From: Saliniramus fredricksonii | Lineage (GTDB): Bacteria > Pseudomonadota > Alphaproteobacteria > Rhizobiales > Beijerinckiaceae | Length of the DNA stretch: 64,000 nucleotides | Direction of reading: 5' to 3' | Assembly: GCF_900094735.1 (NCBI RefSeq) | Contig: NZ_FMBM01000001.1 | Coordinates: 62,001-126,000, forward strand | Shown here: one piece after another, positions 17,735 to 26,546 of the stretch | Layout: every line of letters begins with the position of its first letter | Position numbering within the stretch: position 1 is the first letter of the stretch | The notes under the pieces: generated by a model | What the model was told of the DNA's origin: nothing | Database searches by the model: none | Seen by the model: only the letters and a program-made list of their open reading frames with translations | Translations under genes and position numbers: made by a program

Positions 17735-18519
17735 TCGCACCAGACCCGGACAAATTCCCCGTTCTCATCGTCCTCCATCAGGAGACCTCGACGCCCGGTC
17801 GCGTCGGGAGGCTGCTCATGGAGCGCGGCTATCCCCTGGATATCCGCCGCCCCCGCTATGGCGACCCGCTGCCCGACACGCTCGCCGGTCATGCCGGCGC
17901 CGTGATCTTCGGCGGGCCGATGAGCGCCAATGACGAGGAGGATTTCATCCGGCGCGAGACCGACTGGATCGCGGTGCCCCTGAAGGAGCGCAAGCCCTAT
18001 CTCGGCCTGTGCCTCGGCGCGCAGATCATGGCCCGGCATCTGGGAGCGCGGGTCTATGCGCATGAGGAAGGGCGCGCCGAAATCGGCTATTATCCGCTGA
18101 CGCCAACCCATGCCGGGCTCAGCGTGGAGAAGCGCCTCGGCACGCCCTGGCCGGATCATGTCTATCACTGGCACCGCGAGGGATTCGACTGTCCGCCGGG
18201 CGCGGTGACGCTGGCCACCGGCGACGATTTCCCCGTCCAGGCGGTGCGTTACGGACCCGCCGCCTATGCTTTCCAGTTCCATCCGGAAGTCACCTATGCC
18301 ATGACCTGCCGCTGGACCACGCGGGCGCATGAGCGCATGAAGCTGCCTGGCGCCAAACCGCGCAAGGAGCATCTCGAAGGACGCCTGATCCACGATCCCG
18401 CCGTGAATGTCTGGATCAACAATTTTTTGGATTACTGGCTTGCCGGCGGCTGTGACGACGAGGCCGGCCGGCATGGCGCGCCGGCCCTCATCGATCGCGC
18501 CGCCGCGCAATCGTTGTAA
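17731..18519 (+). CDS. Class I glutamine amidotransferase-like protein
   Basis: A 262-residue stand-alone GATase1 domain. The nucleophile elbow YLGLCLGAQIMA contains Cys94, and FQFHPEVTYAM supplies His184 and Glu186, so the triad is complete. An oxyanion-type loop, IFGGPMSAND, is at 59-68. The family includes GMP synthase glutaminase-like and gamma-glutamyl hydrolase-like (PuuD/GuaA-related) enzymes; no synthetase partner is adjacent, so the acceptor is unknown. It starts inside the TerB-like gene's stop (ATGA) and ends five bases from the convergent ABC ATPase gene. Confidence 0.83.
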   Translation: MIAPDPDKFPVLIVLHQETSTPGRVGRLLMERGYPLDIRRPRYGDPLPDTLAGHAGAVIFGGPMSANDEEDFIRRETDWIAVPLKERKPYLGLCLGAQIMARHLGARVYAHEEGRAEIGYYPLTPTHAGLSVEKRLGTPWPDHVYHWHREGFDCPPGAVTLATGDDFPVQAVRYGPAAYAFQFHPEVTYAMTCRWTTRAHERMKLPGAKPRKEHLEGRLIHDPAVNVWINNFLDYWLAGGCDDEAGRHGAPALIDRAAAQSL

Positions 18520-18523
18520 AGCC

Positions 18524-19768
18524 TCATTCCGCGATCAGGGTTCCGATATCCTGATTGATCGGCACGACGCAGTCGCAGACGCGCAGATTGACCCGTGCTC
18601 CGACTTCGATCTGCTCGGCCGGGCCGCTGATCACCAGCAGCCGGCGCTCGCCTTTCCTGACCCAGTAGAGCTGGTCATGGCCGCGATATTCGCGCCCGAT
18701 CACCTCGGCTTCGCCTTTTTCGTGTGGCTCGAGCAGGATCTGTTCGGGGCGCACGGCGAGATCGACCGTGCCGTTCACCGCCTTCGACAGTTCCACCCGC
18801 CCGAACGGCGTCTCGGCGCCGAGGCCCTCGGCCTTGCCGGTGACGATGTTCGAGCGCCCTATGAAGCTCGCGACGAACGAGCTGACCGGATGGCGGTAGA
18901 TCTCGTCCGGCGTGCCGATCTGGCAGACCTTGCCCGCTTCCATCACCACGATGCGGTCGGCCAGCGCCAGCGCTTCCTCCTGATCATGGGTGACGAGGAT
19001 GCCGGCGGAGCCCGCTTCCTTCAACAATGCGCGCACTTCCTGGCGGGTCTCGACCCGCATGGCGGCATCGAGATTGGAAAACGGTTCGTCCATCAGGACG
19101 AGGGACGGCGCCAGCGCGAGGGTGCGCGCAAGCGCCACGCGCTGCTGCTGGCCGCCGGAAAGTTCATGCGGCCTGCGCTTCGCCAGTTCCGAGAGCCCGA
19201 CGAGTTCGAGCATCTCGCGCACGCGGGCTTCCGCCTGCCTGCGCGGCAGCCTGTTGAGGCCGAAGCGGACATTCTCGAACACGTCGAGATGCGGAAACAG
19301 GGCGTAATCCTGAAAGACGAAACCGATACCGCGCTTCTCCGGGGGCAGATCCGTGATGTCGTGGCCACGCATGAAGATGCGACCGGCATCGGGCTGTTCG
19401 AAACCGCCGATCATGCGCAGGGTGGTGGTCTTGCCGCAGCCTGAAGGGCCGAGCAGAGCCAGCAGCTCGCCCTCATAGACATCGAGCGTGACGCCATCCA
19501 CGGCGGGGCGCTCGCCCGTGCGGAAAATGCGTTCGAGCCCCTCGATGATCATCAGAGGCGGACCGCTGGCACCGGCATAGGCCGCACCGCCGATCAGTCC
19601 CGCCGGGCAGGTCGGAGCAGCGGGGCGGATGACATCGTCATCAAGCATCGGCGGCTGCGGACCCGTCACAGCCGGGACCCGCACCGCAGCGGCATCACGC
19701 GTTGCACCGGCATTCGCAACCGTTTGTCCCACCGGGGATCCGGAGGTCAGCGCGCGCAAGCCGTTCAT
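18524..19768 (-). CDS. ABC transporter ATP-binding protein, FbpC/PotA-like, without adjacent permease
   Basis: A 414-residue ATPase. A nucleotide-binding domain starts near residue 73: Walker A LGPSGCGKTTT, Q-loop FVFQDYALFPH, signature ELSGGQQQRVALARTL, Walker B SLVLMDEPFSNLD and switch LVTHDQEEA. A C-terminal TOBE-type region follows, as in Fe3+ (FbpC) and polyamine importers. The first 72 residues are an unusual low-complexity extension, although AGGAGAG before the ATG at 19768 supports that start. No permease or binding protein lies next to it. Sites resembling iron-regulator boxes lie upstream at 19944-19991, favouring ferric transport; this is inference. Confidence 0.85.
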   Translation of the reverse strand: MNGLRALTSGSPVGQTVANAGATRDAAAVRVPAVTGPQPPMLDDDVIRPAAPTCPAGLIGGAAYAGASGPPLMIIEGLERIFRTGERPAVDGVTLDVYEGELLALLGPSGCGKTTTLRMIGGFEQPDAGRIFMRGHDITDLPPEKRGIGFVFQDYALFPHLDVFENVRFGLNRLPRRQAEARVREMLELVGLSELAKRRPHELSGGQQQRVALARTLALAPSLVLMDEPFSNLDAAMRVETRQEVRALLKEAGSAGILVTHDQEEALALADRIVVMEAGKVCQIGTPDEIYRHPVSSFVASFIGRSNIVTGKAEGLGAETPFGRVELSKAVNGTVDLAVRPEQILLEPHEKGEAEVIGREYRGHDQLYWVRKGERRLLVISGPAEQIEVGARVNLRVCDCVVPINQDIGTLIAE

Positions 19769-19943
19769 TGTCACTCTCCTGCTTTCGCATCCCCGCGCAG
19801 CGTCCAGCCGGCGAAACGGCGGGTCAGCGGCGCTATCGGCGCAGCCGATCGGCTGAAACGTGCGTTGCCGTGAAAAACGGCGGGCACCGCAAAATATCCC
19901 GGAACACACGACATCTTATGAGCTAGAGCTTTGCGAAGACAGC

Positions 19944-19959
19944 GTCAATGAGAATTGAC
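19944..19959. promoter_or_regulatory. Fur/Mur-like palindrome upstream of the FbpC-like ATPase gene
   Basis: A perfect inverted repeat GTCAAT-GAGA-ATTGAC whose centre, AATGAGAATT, resembles the core of Fur boxes. It lies 176 bases upstream of the ATPase start and 16 bases from an Irr-like site. Assignment by eye only. Confidence 0.35.
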
Positions 19960-19974
19960 AAGGAAAATCAATAC

Positions 19975-19991
19975 TTTAGAAACATTCCAAT
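19975..19991. promoter_or_regulatory. Irr (ICE)-like site upstream of the FbpC-like ATPase gene
   Basis: TTTAGAA-ACA-TTCCAAT: the left arm equals the ICE half-site and the right arm matches TTCTAAA at five of seven positions. Irr is the iron/haem-responsive regulator of Hyphomicrobiales. The pairing with the neighbouring Fur-like palindrome makes an iron link more likely, but is not proof. Confidence 0.35.
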
Positions 19992-20113
19992 TTAGCACGG
20001 CCATGGTTCGCCGGCCCGGCGCCTCCCGCCAGCGCGCGGGCGGAAATCCGGTCTTCGACCATTTGCGCACGAACCACGCCATTGCCCTGTGGAACTGAAC
20101 GCTTAATTCCTGT

Positions 20114-20130
20114 ATGTTGTGCTGCAACAT
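20114..20130. promoter_or_regulatory. Palindrome upstream of phaZ, possible PhaR site
   Basis: ATGTTG-TGCTG-CAACAT, a perfect 6-base-arm repeat rich in TGC, ends 44 bases before the phaZ start. PhaR regulators of PHA genes bind TGC-rich, CTGC/GCAG-type sites, so this is a plausible operator. Confidence 0.35.
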
Positions 20131-20174
20131 TGCGGTGCCGGATATCCCGGCGAAGCCGCTGGAGGTTATGATTC

Positions 20175-21470
20175 ATGGATCTCGCGTATTTCTATTACGA
20201 GGCCGGGCACATCCTGCTCTCGCCGGCCCGTGCCGCAAACGACGCGACCCGTCTGTTCTTCAAGAATCCCGCCAATCCGCTGAGCTATACGCCCTATGGC
20301 AAGGCGATGGCGGCCGGGTGTGAGCTTTTCGAACGCACCACACGCCGCTACGGCAAGCCATCATTCGATCTCGACACCACGCAGATCGGCGATCGCGAGG
20401 TCACGGTGCGTGAGCGCGTGGTCTGGCACAAGCCCTTCTGCAATCTTCTGCATTTTGACAGGATGTTGCCGCGTGGTGTCGACCCGCAGCCCAAGCTGCT
20501 GATCGTCGCCCCGATGTCGGGCCACTATGCCACGCTGTTGCGCGGCACGGTCGAGACCTTCCTGCCAACGCATGAAGTCTATATTACCGACTGGGTCGAT
20601 GCCCGCGAAGTACCCCTGAGCGACGGCAGCTTCGATCTCGACGATTACATCGACTATATCATCGATATCTGCCATCTGCTCGGTCCGGACGTCCATGTCA
20701 TGGCCGTCTGCCAGCCGGCCGTGCCCGTTCTCGCCGCCGTGGCGCAGATGGAAGCGATGGAGGATGATTGCGTCCCCGCCTCGATGATCCTGATGGGCGG
20801 CCCGATCGATACCCGCAAATCCCCAACCGCCGTCAACAAGGGCGCACAGGAACGCGGCACCGAATGGTTCCGCCGCAACTGCATCGTCAAGGTACCGCCC
20901 CCCAATCCCGGCCTGTGGCGCGACGTCTATCCCGGTTTCTTCCAGCTTTCGGGCTTCATGGCGATGAATCTCGATCGTCATATCTCGGCGCATTGGAACA
21001 TGTTCAACCATCTCGTCGAGAATGACGGTGATTCCGCCGAGAAGCACCGCGAGTTCTATGACGAATACCTCGCCGTGATGGATCTCACCGCCGAGTTCTA
21101 TCTGCAGACGGTCGAAACCGTTTTCGTGCAGCATGCCCTGCCCAAGGGAGAGATGATGCATCGCGACGAGAAGGTCGATCTCGGCGCCATCCGCCATTGC
21201 GCCATCATGGCGATCGAGGGCGAGAACGACGATATTTCCGGCATCGGCCAGACCAGGGCGGCGCTGGAACTCACGCCCAATCTGCCGGAAGAGAAGAAGA
21301 CCTACCACCTGCAGGAGCGCGTCGGCCATTACGGCGTCTTCAATGGCGGGCGCTTCCGCCGCGAGATCGCCCCGCGCATCTGCGATTTCATTGATGCGCA
21401 TGAAAGCGATGCCGGCGCCGCCCGTCCGGCACCGCGCAGCAAGAAGCCGCAACTGCGTGCCGTACGCTGA
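20175..21470 (+). CDS. phaZ: Intracellular polyhydroxyalkanoate depolymerase
   Basis: A 431-residue PhaZ of the intracellular, native-granule type. It lacks a signal peptide. The alpha/beta-hydrolase fold has a cysteine instead of serine at the nucleophile, VMAVCQPAVPV (Cys179), with Asp352 in EGENDD and His385 in RVGHYGVFNG completing the triad, close to the published spacing for Cupriavidus PhaZ1. It degrades stored PHB to release 3-hydroxybutyrate units. CTGGAGGTTATGATTC provides the ribosome site. A perfect terminator follows, so the gene is monocistronic; PHA synthase genes are not in the window. Confidence 0.92.
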   Translation: MDLAYFYYEAGHILLSPARAANDATRLFFKNPANPLSYTPYGKAMAAGCELFERTTRRYGKPSFDLDTTQIGDREVTVRERVVWHKPFCNLLHFDRMLPRGVDPQPKLLIVAPMSGHYATLLRGTVETFLPTHEVYITDWVDAREVPLSDGSFDLDDYIDYIIDICHLLGPDVHVMAVCQPAVPVLAAVAQMEAMEDDCVPASMILMGGPIDTRKSPTAVNKGAQERGTEWFRRNCIVKVPPPNPGLWRDVYPGFFQLSGFMAMNLDRHISAHWNMFNHLVENDGDSAEKHREFYDEYLAVMDLTAEFYLQTVETVFVQHALPKGEMMHRDEKVDLGAIRHCAIMAIEGENDDISGIGQTRAALELTPNLPEEKKTYHLQERVGHYGVFNGGRFRREIAPRICDFIDAHESDAGAARPAPRSKKPQLRAVR

Positions 21471-21529
21471 TTCGGGTGTGTGATTCCTGTAAGCACGGCC
21501 TCCCCATTTTCCAGCTTACCGCTAATGGG

Positions 21530-21563
21530 ACGCATCCGAATAATTTATCGGATGCGTTTTTCT
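21530..21563 (+). terminator. Rho-independent terminator after phaZ
   Basis: A 10-bp stem (21530-21539 with 21548-21557) with an eight-base AT loop runs into TTTTTCTT. It lies 60 bases past the phaZ stop. Confidence 0.9.
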
Positions 21564-21746
21564 TGTTCAGCATGAGAGGGCATTGTCGGCTGCCATTTTG
21601 CCTCAAGGACGATTTTTGGAGCAGCTACTCAATAAGCACCTTTAGCAGATGATTTTTCAGGAGCTGCCTTGATTGGGGATTGTCATACACATTCAATGAT
21701 AGTTAAATTCTGTGTCCGAAAAAACACGACACTAGGGGATCAGCAA

Positions 21747-22079
21747 ATGTCCGAAACCGTCGAGAGAGCCGTCGCTGGTATAAAAAATCTATATTACAAT
21801 GGATTTGAAAGAAGAGCAAGGGCATTTAGGATTACAAGAGATACAATACGCTCTCTTGCAGACGTAAGACGCTTAGAAGGGTCAACCCTTGAAAAGATTC
21901 AGGAAAGGCTTGAAGAAGAAGAATTCGTATTTTACCCGCTCGGAACATATGATCTTGGCTCGAATAAAGAATGGTATGTCACAAGCTATGTAAAAATAAA
22001 CAAGCTTTCGATAATAGACGAAGAGCACCTTAAGAGAGCCGAGCAAGCATCTCATGATGACGATGAGGATTTCTTATAA
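21747..22079 (+). CDS. AT-rich orphan protein of unknown function
   Basis: A 110-residue soluble, charged protein starting MSETVERAVAGIKNLYYNG, with a likely helical Arg/Glu-rich centre (STLEKIQERLEEEEF) and an acidic tail ending DDDEDFL. I do not recognise a family. The ATG at 21747 follows AGGGGATCAGCAA, a reasonable ribosome site; the frame is open upstream to 21669. The gene is only about 38 percent GC by hand count, against well over 60 percent on both sides, and uses codons such as ATA, AAA and TTA that the neighbours avoid. This points to recent acquisition. No integrase, repeats or tRNA are adjacent. Confidence 0.6.
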   Translation: MSETVERAVAGIKNLYYNGFERRARAFRITRDTIRSLADVRRLEGSTLEKIQERLEEEEFVFYPLGTYDLGSNKEWYVTSYVKINKLSIIDEEHLKRAEQASHDDDEDFL

Positions 22080-22121
22080 ATCATGACCCGTCCTCGCAAT
22101 AATTTGGACTGAGACAGATAA

Positions 22122-25070
22122 TCAATGCGCCTCGTCCCAGTTATCCGCCGCACGGGCTTCGACTTCGAGCGGCACCTTCAGCGTCAGGGCGGGATGCGGC
22201 GCCTCGCGCATGATCCTGGTGATCAGCGGGATGGTCTGATCAACCTCGTCCTCCGGCACCTCGAAGATCAGTTCGTCATGTACCTGCAACAGCATCTGCG
22301 CATGCAGCTTCGAGCCTGACAGCGCGTCTTCCATGCGGATCATGGCGCGGCGGATGATGTCGGCGGCGGAGCCCTGGATCGGGGCGTTGATCGCCTGACG
22401 CTCCACCGCCATGCGCTCATTGGCATTGCCGGCGCGGATCGCGGGATAATGGCAGGCGCGCCCGAAAATGGTGGAGACGTAGCCGTACTCGCGGCAATAA
22501 GTCTTGGTCTCCTCCATGTAATCCCTGATGCCGGGAAACCGCTCGAAATACTGCTTGATGTAGGCGCCCGCCTCCTCGCGCCCGATCCCGAGCCGGTTGG
22601 CGAGGCCGAAAGCGGAAATGCCGTAGATGATGCCGAAATTGATGGTCTTGGCGCGCCGGCGATATTCGCTGGTCATCTCGGCAAGCGGGATGTCGAACAT
22701 TTCCGAGGCGGTGGCGGCGTGGATGTCGATGCCGTCGGCGAAGGCTTTGCGCAATTGCGGGATATCCGCGATATGCGCGAGAATCCGCAATTCGATCTGG
22801 CTGTAATCGGCCGAGATCAGCTTCATCCCCTTCTCGGGCACGAAAGCCGCGCGGATCTTGCGGCCCGCCGGGGTGCGCACCGGGATGTTCTGGAGATTGG
22901 GCTCCGATGATGACAGCCGCCCCGTCGTGGTGGCAGCCAGCGAGAAGGAGGTGTGCACCCGGCCCTTCTCGTCCATATAGTTGGGCAGCGCGTCGCTATA
23001 GGTGGATTTCAGCTTGGCCTGCTGGCGCCATTCCAGAATCTTCGCCGGCAAGGGATGCCCCTGTTCGGCGAGTTCCTCCAGCGCGGAGGCCGGCGTCGCC
23101 CATTGGCCGGAGGGCGTCTTCTTGCCGCCGGGCAGCCCCAGCTTGCCGAAGAGAATTTCGCCAATCTGGCGCGGGCTCGAGACCGAGAAGCGCTCGCCCG
23201 CATCCTCCTGGATCTCCTCCTCGAGACGCGTGAGCGTCTGGGCGAAATCAGACGATAGCCGGCTTAATATCTGCCGATCGACCTTGATGCCGCGCCGCTC
23301 CATACACGCGATCACCGGCACGAGGGGGCGCTCCAGGGTCTGGTAGACGCTCATCTTCGCTTCTGCGGCCAGCCGCGGCTGGAGCACGCGCCACAGCCGC
23401 ATGGTGACATCGGCATCCTCCGCAGCGTAACTGGTGGCTTCCTCGATGCCCACACGGTCGAAGCTGACGGCCTTCTTGCCGCTCCCGGCCACCTCCGCGA
23501 ACTTGATGGTGGTGTGCCCCAGATGCCGTTCGGCGAGATCATCCATGCCGTGGCCGCCGCGCCCGGCATCAAGCACGTAGGAGATCAGCATGGTATCGTC
23601 GACCGGCGCCGTCTCGATGCCGTAGCGGGCGAGCACCAGCCAGTCATATTTGAAATTATGCCCGATCTTGAGCGTGCCGGGCTCTTCCAGCAGCGGTTTG
23701 AGCGCGGCGAGCGCGTCATCAAGGGGAATCTGCCCCTTGACCAGCCCGGTCTCGTCGAACAGATCGCTGCCGCCGCGATGTTGCAGCGGGATATAGCAGG
23801 CCCGCCCGTCCGGGAGCCCGAGCGAGATGCCGACGAGTTCGGCAGAATGCGCGCTCAGCGAATCGGTCTCGGTATCGAGCGCGACGATCCCCGCTTCGCG
23901 GGCATCCGCGATCCATTTGTCGAGGGAGTCGCGATCGCGCAGGCATTCGTAGGCCTCGCGATCGATCTTCAACCCCTGCGCTTCCTCGCGACGCTGCTTG
24001 ACGAGGCGCTCGGGGCTCGCCTGCGGATCGCCCTCGGCGAGACCCACTTCGCCGGCAGCGCCCGACTCGCCCGCAGAATCGCCCCCCCGCGCCAGTTCTG
24101 GATCGGCCTCGACGGCGTTGAGATCGATATCGTATTCGGTGGCGACGCGTTTGGTGATGGTGGTGAATTCCATCGCCTTGAAAAAGGCGATCAGCTTCTG
24201 CGCATCGATCTCGGCGAGGGTGAGATCGGCGAGCGGCACCGGCACCGGGGCCTTCTCGTCGAGCAGGACGAGTTTCCTGGACAGCCGCGCCTTGTCGGCA
24301 TTCTCGATCAGGGTCTCGCGGCGCTTGGGCTGCCTGATCTCGCCGGCGCGCTCCAGCAGCGTTTCGAGATCGCCGAACTGTTCGAGGAGTTGCACCGCCG
24401 TTTTCGGCCCGATCCCGGGCACACCGGGCACGTTATCGGAGGTGTCGCCGGTGAGTGCGAGCACATCCGCGATCTTCTCCGGCGGCACGCCCCAGCGCTC
24501 GATCACCCCCTCGACATCGAGATTGCGCTCGGGCCGGTAGCCGTTCTTGCCCTTGATGCCCGATTCGAAATCGTAGAAGCGGACATGGGGGCCGACCAGC
24601 TGCATCAGATCCTTGTCGGCGGAGACGATCACCACCTCCGCTCCGGCTGCTGCCGCCTCGCGGGCATAGGCCGCGATCAGGTCATCGGCCTCGTAGCGCT
24701 CCAGTTCGACGGGGATCAACCCGAAGGCGCGCACGGCATCGCGCATCAGCGGCATCTGGCGCTTGAGATCCTCCGGCGCATCCGGGCGATGGCCCTTGTA
24801 TTCCGGGTAGATCTCGCGGCGAAACGAGCCTTCCGACTTGTCGAGCACGATGGCGAGATGGGTGGGTTTTACCCCCGCCGCGCCCTCGCGGATGAACTGC
24901 CAGAGCTTGACGCAGAACATCCGCAACGCCCCGGTCGGCAGCCCGTCGGAACGATAATTGTATTTCGCATCCTGGTTCATCGACTGGAAGAAGGCGCGGA
25001 ACACGAAGGACGAGCCATCGACGAGGATCAGGCGGTCGCCTTTCCCGATGGCGGAGCTTTTGCCGGACAT
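22122..25070 (-). CDS. polA: DNA polymerase I
   Basis: A 982-residue, three-domain polymerase I. The N-terminal 5'-3' exonuclease opens with LILVDGSSFVFRAFF and has the helix-hairpin-helix GVPGIGPKTA. The 3'-5' exonuclease keeps its acidic residues in IVALDTETDSL, HNFKYDW and YAAEDADVTMRLW, so proofreading should be active. The polymerase domain shows motif A DYSQIELRILAHIA, motif B RRRAKTINFGIIYGIS and motif C QVHDELIFEV. A low-complexity Gly/Ala/Glu insert of about 30 residues (near 325-355) separates the first two domains. It fills repair gaps and removes Okazaki primers. It is transcribed alone. Confidence 0.97.
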   Translation of the reverse strand: MSGKSSAIGKGDRLILVDGSSFVFRAFFQSMNQDAKYNYRSDGLPTGALRMFCVKLWQFIREGAAGVKPTHLAIVLDKSEGSFRREIYPEYKGHRPDAPEDLKRQMPLMRDAVRAFGLIPVELERYEADDLIAAYAREAAAAGAEVVIVSADKDLMQLVGPHVRFYDFESGIKGKNGYRPERNLDVEGVIERWGVPPEKIADVLALTGDTSDNVPGVPGIGPKTAVQLLEQFGDLETLLERAGEIRQPKRRETLIENADKARLSRKLVLLDEKAPVPVPLADLTLAEIDAQKLIAFFKAMEFTTITKRVATEYDIDLNAVEADPELARGGDSAGESGAAGEVGLAEGDPQASPERLVKQRREEAQGLKIDREAYECLRDRDSLDKWIADAREAGIVALDTETDSLSAHSAELVGISLGLPDGRACYIPLQHRGGSDLFDETGLVKGQIPLDDALAALKPLLEEPGTLKIGHNFKYDWLVLARYGIETAPVDDTMLISYVLDAGRGGHGMDDLAERHLGHTTIKFAEVAGSGKKAVSFDRVGIEEATSYAAEDADVTMRLWRVLQPRLAAEAKMSVYQTLERPLVPVIACMERRGIKVDRQILSRLSSDFAQTLTRLEEEIQEDAGERFSVSSPRQIGEILFGKLGLPGGKKTPSGQWATPASALEELAEQGHPLPAKILEWRQQAKLKSTYSDALPNYMDEKGRVHTSFSLAATTTGRLSSSEPNLQNIPVRTPAGRKIRAAFVPEKGMKLISADYSQIELRILAHIADIPQLRKAFADGIDIHAATASEMFDIPLAEMTSEYRRRAKTINFGIIYGISAFGLANRLGIGREEAGAYIKQYFERFPGIRDYMEETKTYCREYGYVSTIFGRACHYPAIRAGNANERMAVERQAINAPIQGSAADIIRRAMIRMEDALSGSKLHAQMLLQVHDELIFEVPEDEVDQTIPLITRIMREAPHPALTLKVPLEVEARAADNWDEAH

Positions 25071-25350
25071 GGAATCTGGACTTCCCGGTAAGAGTGACTG
25101 CTCCCGGTTTTAATGCATCCTTGCGCCGGGTGGATACCGGCTTCGGGAAAAATGATCTGTGGCGGATGATTCGCGCGCGCCCACGCACACGTGCCCGCGC
25201 GTGACGGCGCGATCCGTCAGGCAGCGCGCCCGAGCCATTTCGTGGAGAGGCGGCACGATGATGTCTGCGGTGCCCCACCGGCCCGTCGGATTTGACTTCC
25301 CTCCCCGGCTCTGTTTTCTCCCACCGATGCCATGTGTCCGGAGCCCGTCC

Positions 25351-26076
25351 ATGCCACCGTCAGCCAGCAACGCGCCGACAGCCCGCGATCCGCGTGATTC
25401 GATCATCGTCGCCCTCGATCTGCCTGATGTGGCGCAGGCCCGCGCACTGGTGACGCGAATCGGTGATGGGGCCCGTTTCTACAAGATCGGCTATCGGCTC
25501 GGCTTTGCCGGCGGCCTCACCTTCGCCCGTGAACTGGTCGATCAGGGCTGCAAGGTTTTTCTCGATTTCAAGCTGCATGATATCGGCAACACCGTCAGCG
25601 AAGGCGTCGCGGCGATCAGCGCACTCGGCGTCGATCTCGCCACGGTGCATGCTTATCCACAGACCATGCAGGCCGCCGTGGCCGGGCGCGGTGAGGATGC
25701 CTTGAAGCTCCTGGCCGTCACGGTGCTGACTTCCTACGACGATGCCGATCTCGCCGAAGCCGGCTATGGGACAAGCGTTGCCGATCTCGTCGCCCGTCGC
25801 GCAGAGCAGGCGCGCGAAGCGGGGATCGACGGCATCGTCTGCGCGCCACAGGAAATCACGACGGTGCGTGCCGCGCTCGGCCCCGACCGGCTGATCGTCA
25901 CCCCCGGCATTCGCCCCGCCGGCGCCGATGCGGGCGATCAGAAACGGGTCATGACCCCGGGCGAGGCCGTGCGGGCCGGAGCCGATCACCTCGTTATCGG
26001 GCGCCCGATTACCCGCGCCGCCGATCCGCGCGCCGCCGCGATGGCGGTTGCCGAGGACATTGCCGGGAATGCGTAA
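25351..26076 (+). CDS. pyrF: Orotidine 5'-phosphate decarboxylase
   Basis: A 241-residue TIM-barrel enzyme that converts OMP to UMP in pyrimidine synthesis. The active-site [11 protein letters not shown] holds the Asp-Lys-Asp array, with IIVALDLPD in strand 1 and VTPGIRPAG in the phosphate loop. Upstream ATGs exist (25327 and earlier), but 25351 is preceded by CCGGAG at eight bases and gives the usual family length, so it is chosen. The 280 bases to polA hold a possible divergent promoter but no gene. Confidence 0.95.
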   Translation: MPPSASNAPTARDPRDSIIVALDLPDVAQARALVTRIGDGARFYKIGYRLGFAGGLTFARELVDQGCKVFLDFKLHDIGNTVSEGVAAISALGVDLATVHAYPQTMQAAVAGRGEDALKLLAVTVLTSYDDADLAEAGYGTSVADLVARRAEQAREAGIDGIVCAPQEITTVRAALGPDRLIVTPGIRPAGADAGDQKRVMTPGEAVRAGADHLVIGRPITRAADPRAAAMAVAEDIAGNA

Positions 26077-26207
26077 GGGGATGGCGCCTTTCAGCGCATG
26101 GTCTAACCGAATTCCCATGCGGCAAGCGTGCATCCGCACGGCGTTGCGGACTTGTCAGTGACGCAGTGCGCGGCCACTCTTCGCGGGATTCCGCTGGGAG
26201 AATATCC

Positions 26208-26498
26208 ATGCCCAAAGGTTACGTGATCGCGCGCATCACGGTGCATGACGAGGAAGCCTACAAGGCGTATGTCCCCGTCGCTACGGCGGCGATGGAGCGT
26301 TTCGGCGGGCGCCCGCTGGTGCGTGGCGGGCGGATGGAGACGCTGGAGGGCGAAGGCCGCAAGCGCAATGTGGTCATCGCCTTCGAGAGCTTCGAACAGG
26401 CGCGCGCTTTCTATCATTCGCCGGATTATCAGGCGGCCGTGGCCCTGCGCGCGCCGGTGGCGGAGGCGGATGTGGTCGTGGTCGAGGGACTCGATTGA
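26208..26498 (+). CDS. DUF1330 domain protein, first of a tandem pair
   Basis: A 96-residue protein starting MPKGYVIARITVHDEEAYK, with GGRPLVRGGRMETLEG and FESFEQARAFYHSPDYQAA, the landmarks of DUF1330 (a dimeric alpha/beta-barrel ferredoxin-like fold). The function is unknown; relatives bind small molecules or resemble antibiotic-biosynthesis monooxygenases. GGGAG precedes the ATG. A close paralogue begins 48 bases downstream. Confidence 0.87.
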   Translation: MPKGYVIARITVHDEEAYKAYVPVATAAMERFGGRPLVRGGRMETLEGEGRKRNVVIAFESFEQARAFYHSPDYQAAVALRAPVAEADVVVVEGLD

Positions 26499-26546
26499 GG
26501 GCATTGGCGCCGGACGAACCGGCGCCTGCAACGGGAGGACAAGAAC

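Larger units (their letters stand above)
19769..20174. other. Intergenic region between the ABC ATPase and phaZ genes
   Basis: A 406-base divergent gap without a gene. The centre (about 19915-20000) is AT-rich and holds two operator-like palindromes resembling iron boxes. A third palindrome lies close to phaZ. The rest is GC-rich and shows nothing I can name. Confidence 0.6.

Noticed and set aside
15716-17740. 674-codon open frame on the minus strand across the chemoreceptor gene
   Set aside because: Antisense shadow of the methyl-accepting chemotaxis gene with no recognisable domain or ribosome site.
25071-25350. Possible small gene between polA and pyrF
   Set aside because: Open frames here lack ribosome sites and coding character; the region is more likely the divergent promoters and leaders.
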